NCBI GenBank assembly: GCA_028285105.1
Contig: JANQQE010000024.1
Coordinates: forward strand, 1-64,000
DNA length: 64,000 bases
Reading direction: 5' to 3'
Source of the DNA: Alphaproteobacteria bacterium
GTDB taxonomy: Bacteria > Planctomycetota > Phycisphaerae > UBA1845
Part shown: piece after piece, positions 61,605 through 64,000 of the stretch
How positions within the stretch are numbered: the first letter of the stretch is position 1
How the letters are laid out: the number at the start of each line of letters is the position of its first letter
Notes under the pieces: model-generated
Seen by the model: only the letters and a program-made list of their open reading frames with translations
Told to the model about the DNA's origin: nothing
Database searches by the model: none
Program-made: the position numbers and the translations under genes

Positions 61605-61936
61605 ACAACGCGCCAGCCGCTCAACGATTTTGATCCGCACGAACGACATTTCCCGACAAGTCTTCGCACCTGACCGATTCGGTCGCGCCCAATTGTCAAA
61701 ACTTCTGAAATACCGACCGACTTTGAAACCCACCGGCACCGGCGCTCGTATTCACTCATAGAGGATCTTGCGAATTGCGGTCGGCGGACTTTGACAAGAT
61801 GTCGGTTCCCGAAGCGATGCGCATGCCGAGATGTTTCGGGTTTTCAAGACTGCCTTGAGTTCTCGAAGCTGTTTGGCAATGGCTTGTAACACGGCCGTAT
61901 CAGTATGTGTGAAATGATCGGTTTTGCCCGATTGGC
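61605..61936. other. Intergenic region between glnS and the sigma-factor gene
   Basis: No gene with a start site is visible. A minus-strand frame ending at 61752 reads plausibly (IAKQLRELKAVLKTRNISA) but has no start codon near it and overlaps the sigma gene, so I leave it out. Confidence 0.35.
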
Positions 61937-61965
61937 TTGAAATATCACCAAATTGGTGATATATG
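61937..61965 (+). promoter_or_regulatory. Promoter with a perfect dyad operator in its spacer
   Basis: TTGAAA (61937-61942) and TATATG (61960-61965) are 17 bp apart. The spacer is almost entirely a perfect palindrome: arms ATATCACCAA (61942-61951) and TTGGTGATAT (61953-61962) around one A. A protein bound here would block RNA polymerase, so this is a textbook repressor position. The transcription start would be near 61971, about 70 nt before the sigma gene. Confidence 0.6.
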
Positions 61966-62042
61966 TTTATCGGCGGTTGCGGAGCCCCTTGCCGTGATTG
62001 CTTGGGTGACACGATGTCCCAACCGGAAGAGAGGTGTAAGTT

Positions 62043-62900
62043 ATGGTAGCACCTAGAGTTAAGCAGAACGAACGCATCGCCGGGCGTGGTATTGGCGTTA
62101 AGCGGAACGGCAACGGCCAAGCGAAAGGCAGGAAGCCATCCACTTCGACCGTCGATCCGCAGCAGATGCGTTTTATCCCGGACCGCCGACTGGCACTGGC
62201 GAGTTCGGAGCAAAAAGCGCTCGATGTCGTCGATTGGATTCTGAGCGATCGCCCGGAGGACGGTAAACCCGGTGAGACGGCGCTCTTCATCGCGATGCAT
62301 GTTTGTGCGTATCGCGCGACGCGAAAATCGAAGAAAGCCGACGCCGAGCGCGACCAGTGGATCGAGCGCTGGGGCATCATCCGCAGCCACATCGTTGAGC
62401 AGAACGTGGGACTGACGTACACGATGATGAGTCAGTTTCGTGCGAGCAATGTCGAATGGGACGAGCAGCGTAGCGAGTCATTGTACGCCCTGCTCCGCGC
62501 CGTCGATGGTTACAACCCCTGGAGCGGGTTCCGTTTCAGTACGTATGCGTGTAACGCAATCACTCGCGCGCTGATCCATCTTTGGAAAAAGACGAACCGC
62601 TACAAATCGCGTTTCCCGGTTGAACACGAAGCGTGGATGGAAAACTTCGAGAACGAGGATAAGTGGTCGAAATTGTACGCCGATCGTTTGCACCGCGCAC
62701 TCGACCAAAACCTCGGTGAGCTAACCCCGCGCGAAGCAATGATTCTATGGTGGCGCTTCCCGCTGGATGGGCAAAAAGGTTTGACGCTTGGCCAGATCGG
62801 TGATGCGATCGGTTTGAGCAAAGAGCGCGCCCGCCAGATTCAGGAGATCGCCCTTGGAAAATTGCGGGAAGTTCTGGAAGCTGACCCGGCGCTCCAATAA
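62043..62900 (+). CDS. Sigma-70-family RNA polymerase sigma factor
   Basis: ATG 62043 follows GAGAGGTG by 7 nt. The 285-aa protein has a basic, non-conserved head (about 1-45) and a linker. A region-2-like part covers about 115-185 (IRSHIVEQNVGLTYTMMSQF, then LLRAVDGYNPWSGFRFSTYA, which includes the -10-recognition helix). A region 4 helix-turn-helix lies near 225-275 (ELTPREAMILWWRFPL, LTLGQIGDAIGLSKERARQI). Region 3 is reduced. It resembles group 3-type sigma factors rather than ECF. Its promoter carries a strong operator. It lies about 115 bp before rrf2 on the same strand. Confidence 0.85.
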   Translation: MVAPRVKQNERIAGRGIGVKRNGNGQAKGRKPSTSTVDPQQMRFIPDRRLALASSEQKALDVVDWILSDRPEDGKPGETALFIAMHVCAYRATRKSKKADAERDQWIERWGIIRSHIVEQNVGLTYTMMSQFRASNVEWDEQRSESLYALLRAVDGYNPWSGFRFSTYACNAITRALIHLWKKTNRYKSRFPVEHEAWMENFENEDKWSKLYADRLHRALDQNLGELTPREAMILWWRFPLDGQKGLTLGQIGDAIGLSKERARQIQEIALGKLREVLEADPALQ

Positions 62901-62951
62901 GGGGGCCGGATTTTTGAGTTCGGTTTTGAATACGGTCCGATTTTTGGAGAC

Positions 62952-62991
62952 GGCGGAGGTAGACACCGCCACACGGACCTGTTGGGTGTCT
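62952..62991 (+). promoter_or_regulatory. Two mutually exclusive hairpins before the rrf2 gene
   Basis: GGCGG/CCGCC (62952-62956 with 62966-62970) and AGACACC/GGTGTCT (62961-62967 with 62985-62991) overlap at 62966-62967, so only one can form. There is no U-run. The arrangement could be a leader switch or chance. Confidence 0.25.
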
Positions 62992-63014
62992 AGGTACGTT
63001 TCGAGTATTCCGAT

Positions 63015-63485
63015 TTGCTGTCATTGAGTCGAAAGTCTGATTACGCACTCCTCGCACTGGCTGAGATGGCCCGTGGCGAGGACTGCTCACTTAGTATCCG
63101 GATGCTCGCCGACCGACTCAGCGTGCCGCCCCGCATGATGACCAACATCCTCAACAGTCTCACCCATCGGGGCTTGGTCAAGTCGTGCCGTGGTTCGCAA
63201 GGCGGATACAGCCTGGCGCTTTCGCCCAAGGAAATCACCGTGTTGGCGCTGCTTGAAGCCATTGAGGGGCCAACGCAATTGGCACTATGTTGCTGCGAAA
63301 ATGAAGCAAGCGAGACGGAACAATGCAGGATCAAGAACGTTTGCGAAATCAAAGCGCCCATTCGCCAGATTCATGACGGTATATGCGAATTGCTCCGCCA
63401 GGTGACGGTGCATGACATTGCTTTTAACCACGTAAACCTTAACGTTGGCGCAGCAGTCTCGCTCGTTAGAGGCAAAGCCAACTAG
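63015..63485 (+). CDS. Rrf2-family transcriptional regulator, probably Fe-S sensing (SufR/IscR-like)
   Basis: The 156-aa protein starts with LSLSRKSDYALLALAEMARG, the conserved Rrf2 winged-helix entry, followed by LADRLSVPPRMMTNILNSL (recognition helix) and the wing KSCRGSQGGYSLAL. The sensor region has a cluster Cys92-94, Cys104 and Cys110, comparable with the three-Cys cluster site of IscR. Start is TTG 63015 (or TTG 63024), with no clear ribosome site. It lies 72 bp before sufB, so it should regulate Fe-S assembly in response to iron or cluster status. Confidence 0.9.
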   Translation: MLSLSRKSDYALLALAEMARGEDCSLSIRMLADRLSVPPRMMTNILNSLTHRGLVKSCRGSQGGYSLALSPKEITVLALLEAIEGPTQLALCCCENEASETEQCRIKNVCEIKAPIRQIHDGICELLRQVTVHDIAFNHVNLNVGAAVSLVRGKAN

Positions 63486-63557
63486 ACGAAGGCAATCAGC
63501 CGACTGGGCGGTTGCGAACGAGACGTTAATCGAACACACAACACAGGATGAGACTCG

Positions 63558-64000
63558 ATGCCTGACGCATCTAGCACAACATTGGAAGAGTGGGAAAAGC
63601 AGGAATACAAGTACGGTTTCGTGACCGATATCGAAGCCGACTCAGCGCCTCCCGGACTCAACGAAGACACCATACGCTTCATTTCGGCAAAGAAGCGCGA
63701 GCCGGAATTCATGCTCGAATGGCGCCTGAAGGCGTTTCGTCATTGGCAGTCCATGACCGAGCCGACTTGGGCGAACATCAAGTACCCACCGATCAACTAC
63801 CAAGACATCGTCTACTACTCGTCGCCGATCAAAGATGAGGATCGGCCCAAGAGTCTTGACGAGGTCGATCCGAAACTGTTGGAAACGTATGAGAAGCTAG
63901 GCATCCCATTGGCAGAGCGTGCGGCGCTGGCTGGCGTGGCTGTCGATGCGGTGTTCGACAGCGTTTCCGTCGCCACGACGTACAAGGAAAAACTTGGTGA
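63558..64000 (+). CDS. sufB: Fe-S cluster assembly scaffold SufB (5' part)
   Basis: SufB forms the SufBC2D scaffold on which Fe-S clusters are built. ATG 63558 follows AGGA by 9 nt. The 147 codons present read [36 protein letters not shown] and [12 protein letters not shown], characteristic of the SufB N-terminus. The gene continues beyond the right edge. The rrf2-sufB order suggests a full suf operon follows. Confidence 0.95.
   Translation, partial: MPDASSTTLEEWEKQEYKYGFVTDIEADSAPPGLNEDTIRFISAKKREPEFMLEWRLKAFRHWQSMTEPTWANIKYPPINYQDIVYYSSPIKDEDRPKSLDEVDPKLLETYEKLGIPLAERAALAGVAVDAVFDSVSVATTYKEKLG

Overview
The window looks like chromosomal DNA of a planctomycete, possibly of the class Phycisphaerae. 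The clues are a division and cell wall (dcw) cluster that stops at ftsQ with no ftsA or ftsZ, a PEP-CTERM protein, thrombospondin-type-3 and dockerin-like secreted proteins, a pentuple FKBP protein, frequent GTG/TTG starts and moderately high GC. This placement is inferred from gene content, not from a marker-gene comparison. MurE carries the DNPR motif typical of meso-diaminopimelate ligases, so a normal peptidoglycan is expected.

Layout. 1-1004: a tRNA-Ala(GGC) gene whose 3' end faces a tyrosine integrase. The integrase is cut off inside its catalytic domain by what looks like the end of an IS3-like element. 1334-14779: mostly housekeeping and hypothetical genes (arginine deiminase, 5-formyl-THF cyclo-ligase, glmS, a secreted BNR-repeat protein, a PEGA lipoprotein, a ROK glucokinase, a short UvrC, a winged-helix AAA ATPase, a TIM-barrel protein). 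Between arcA and the cyclo-ligase lies an unannotated, strongly structured RNA-like element ending in a terminator.

14883-33716 (minus strand): a ~19-kb dcw cluster, in transcription order mraZ, rsmH, a triple-LysM protein, ftsL-like, ftsI/PBP, murE, murF, mraY, ftsW, murG, murC, murB, ddl, ftsQ and two similar multi-pass membrane proteins. It starts from a recognisable promoter and ends in a rho-independent terminator. 34026-40927 (minus): a tightly packed run of a five-domain FKBP isomerase, a CPBP intramembrane protease, miaA, an ABC exporter pair and a GT4 glycosyltransferase.

41395-59400: more variable content. It holds a PEP-CTERM protein, a PQQ-propeller/pseudo-esterase fusion, a chorismate mutase-prephenate dehydrogenase, an HtrA-like protease, a MutS2 without Smr domain, an AT-richer patch with doubtful genes, a CNNM protein, a 214-bp inverted-repeat element, Hsp20, a lipoprotein serine protease, a TSP3-repeat metalloprotease and a vanadium-haloperoxidase-like enzyme. 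59898-64000: glnS, a sigma-70-family factor under a promoter whose spacer is a perfect dyad operator, an Rrf2-type Fe-S regulator and the start of sufB.

The best candidates for something new are the structured RNA at 2602-2875, the sigma-factor promoter/operator next to rrf2-suf, the FtsZ-less dcw cluster with its inserted LysM gene and terminal membrane-protein pair, the inverted-repeat element at 53149-53362, and the C-terminal Cys sorting-like signal that could be paired with the CPBP protease.
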